Source of the DNA: Enhydrobacter sp.
GTDB lineage: Bacteria; Pseudomonadota; Alphaproteobacteria; Reyranellales; Reyranellaceae
Assembly: GCA_026126105.1 (NCBI GenBank)
Contig: JAHCJV010000009.1
Location: 37,694-101,693 of the forward strand
Direction: 5' to 3'
DNA length: 64,000 bases
Part shown: one piece after another, positions 63,555-64,000 of the stretch
How the letters are laid out: each line of letters opens with the position of its first letter
Position numbering within the stretch: the first letter of the stretch is position 1
Translations under genes and position numbers: made by a program
Notes under the pieces: model-generated
The model's input: the letters and a program-made list of their open reading frames with translations, nothing else
Told to the model about the DNA's origin: nothing
Databases searched by the model: none

Positions 63555-64000
63555 TCAGCCCTGGTCGAGAAAGCTGCGCAGCATGCGGCTGCGGCTCGGA
63601 TGCTTGAGCTTGCGCAGCGCCTTGGCTTCGATCTGGCGGATGCGCTCGCGGGTGACCGAGAACTGCTGACCGACCTCCTCGAGCGTGTGGTCGGTGTTCA
63701 TGCCGATCCCGAAGCGCATGCGCAGCACGCGCTCCTCGCGCGGCGTGAGCGTGGCCAGCACGCGCGTCGTGCTTTCGCGCAGATTGCCCTGAATCGCCGC
63801 CTCGAGCGGGATCACGGCATTCTTGTCCTCGATGAAGTCGCCCAGATGCGAATCCTCCTCGTCGCCGATCGGCGTCTCGAGGCTGATCGGCTCCTTGGCG
63901 ATCTTCAGCACCTTGCGCACCTTCTCGAGCGGCATGCCGAGCTTCTCGGCCAGCTCCTCGGGCTGCGGCTCGCGGCCGATCTCGTGCAGCATCTGCCGGC
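63555..64000 (-). CDS. rpoD: Primary RNA polymerase sigma factor RpoD, C-terminal part (5' end outside window)
   Basis: The frame runs off the window at base 64000; the visible 148 residues are the end of sigma-70. Region 3 is read from [25 protein letters not shown] and [22 protein letters not shown], and region 4 from [16 protein letters not shown] and the helix-turn-helix [27 protein letters not shown], with the usual short tail FLDQG. It is the housekeeping sigma factor. Confidence 0.97.
   Translation of the reverse strand, partial: RQMLHEIGREPQPEELAEKLGMPLEKVRKVLKIAKEPISLETPIGDEEDSHLGDFIEDKNAVIPLEAAIQGNLRESTTRVLATLTPREERVLRMRFGIGMNTDHTLEEVGQQFSVTRERIRQIEAKALRKLKHPSRSRMLRSFLDQG

Overview
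The window is 64 kb of GC-rich, gene-dense chromosome from a Gram-negative bacterium, most likely an alphaproteobacterium. I infer a Rhodospirillales or Hyphomicrobiales lineage, possibly Reyranella-like. The clues are a DUF992 protein, orphan Bug/TctC-type binding proteins, several TRAP transporters, many CoA and amidohydrolase catabolic enzymes, the style of the primary sigma factor, and an HPERSRGT-type intergenic repeat. I see no phage, IS element, CRISPR array or rRNA. Most of the sequence is ordinary metabolic and transport chromosome, broken by a few locally unusual loci.

Layout. 1-2064: two tandem paralogous multi-pass membrane proteins, the first cut by the window edge. 2061-7373: an acyl-CoA carboxyltransferase, a P-loop kinase, the 5-oxoprolinase genes with pxpA divergent from pxpBC, and a small unknown protein. 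7531-11086: an orphan form-II CoxL-like molybdenum hydroxylase large subunit and a membrane-anchored SGNH-like protein. 11165-20410: a complete selenocysteine insertion module (selA-selB-tRNA-Sec) and, on the far side of a two-gene type I secretion exporter and a DUF992 protein, the formate dehydrogenase accessory genes fdhD and mobB. 20470-24656: a compact minus-strand operon of glycosyltransferase, Slam-like outer-membrane translocator, and FecR-domain protein with a TbpB-like C-terminal barrel. 24786-27559: an HD phosphohydrolase and a serralysin-like RTX metalloprotease, a plausible cargo for the nearby type I exporter. 27690-31453: an SbcCD/YhaON-like nuclease-ATPase pair.

31703-40675: a pentonate-type IlvD/Edd dehydratase, a repeat-built membrane protein, a zinc-ribbon protein, a MocR regulator divergent from a PNPOx-family flavoprotein, a universal stress protein, an AI-2E-family permease and an S1/P1-type nuclease. 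41000-44010: TRAP operon A (Q-M-P), preceded by a 13-codon upstream ORF. 44165-48758: a lipoprotein, a MORN protein, an orphan Bug-type binding protein, an amidohydrolase, and an alpha/beta hydrolase broken by one in-frame TAG. 49091-57628: a membrane class III cyclase, a thioesterase, a second Bug protein, TRAP operon B (P-Q-M), an enoyl-CoA hydratase, an HpaI-family aldolase and a TauE/SafE permease. 57732-59248: an odd low-density stretch with an ORF that has a strong ribosome site but an ATA first codon, a degenerate tRNA-like copy, a Lys/Ala repeat protein and an intact tRNA-Thr. 59402-64000: an amidohydrolase, an HPERSRGT repeat, an LLM flavin oxidoreductase, an MscS channel, a lipoprotein and the 3' end of rpoD with its terminator.

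The best candidates for new biology are the glycosyltransferase-Slam-FecR/barrel operon (a possible Slam-type surface export system with a non-lipidated FecR-headed cargo) and the 57.7-59.3 kb stretch. All assignments are by reading motifs and architecture; no database search was possible.
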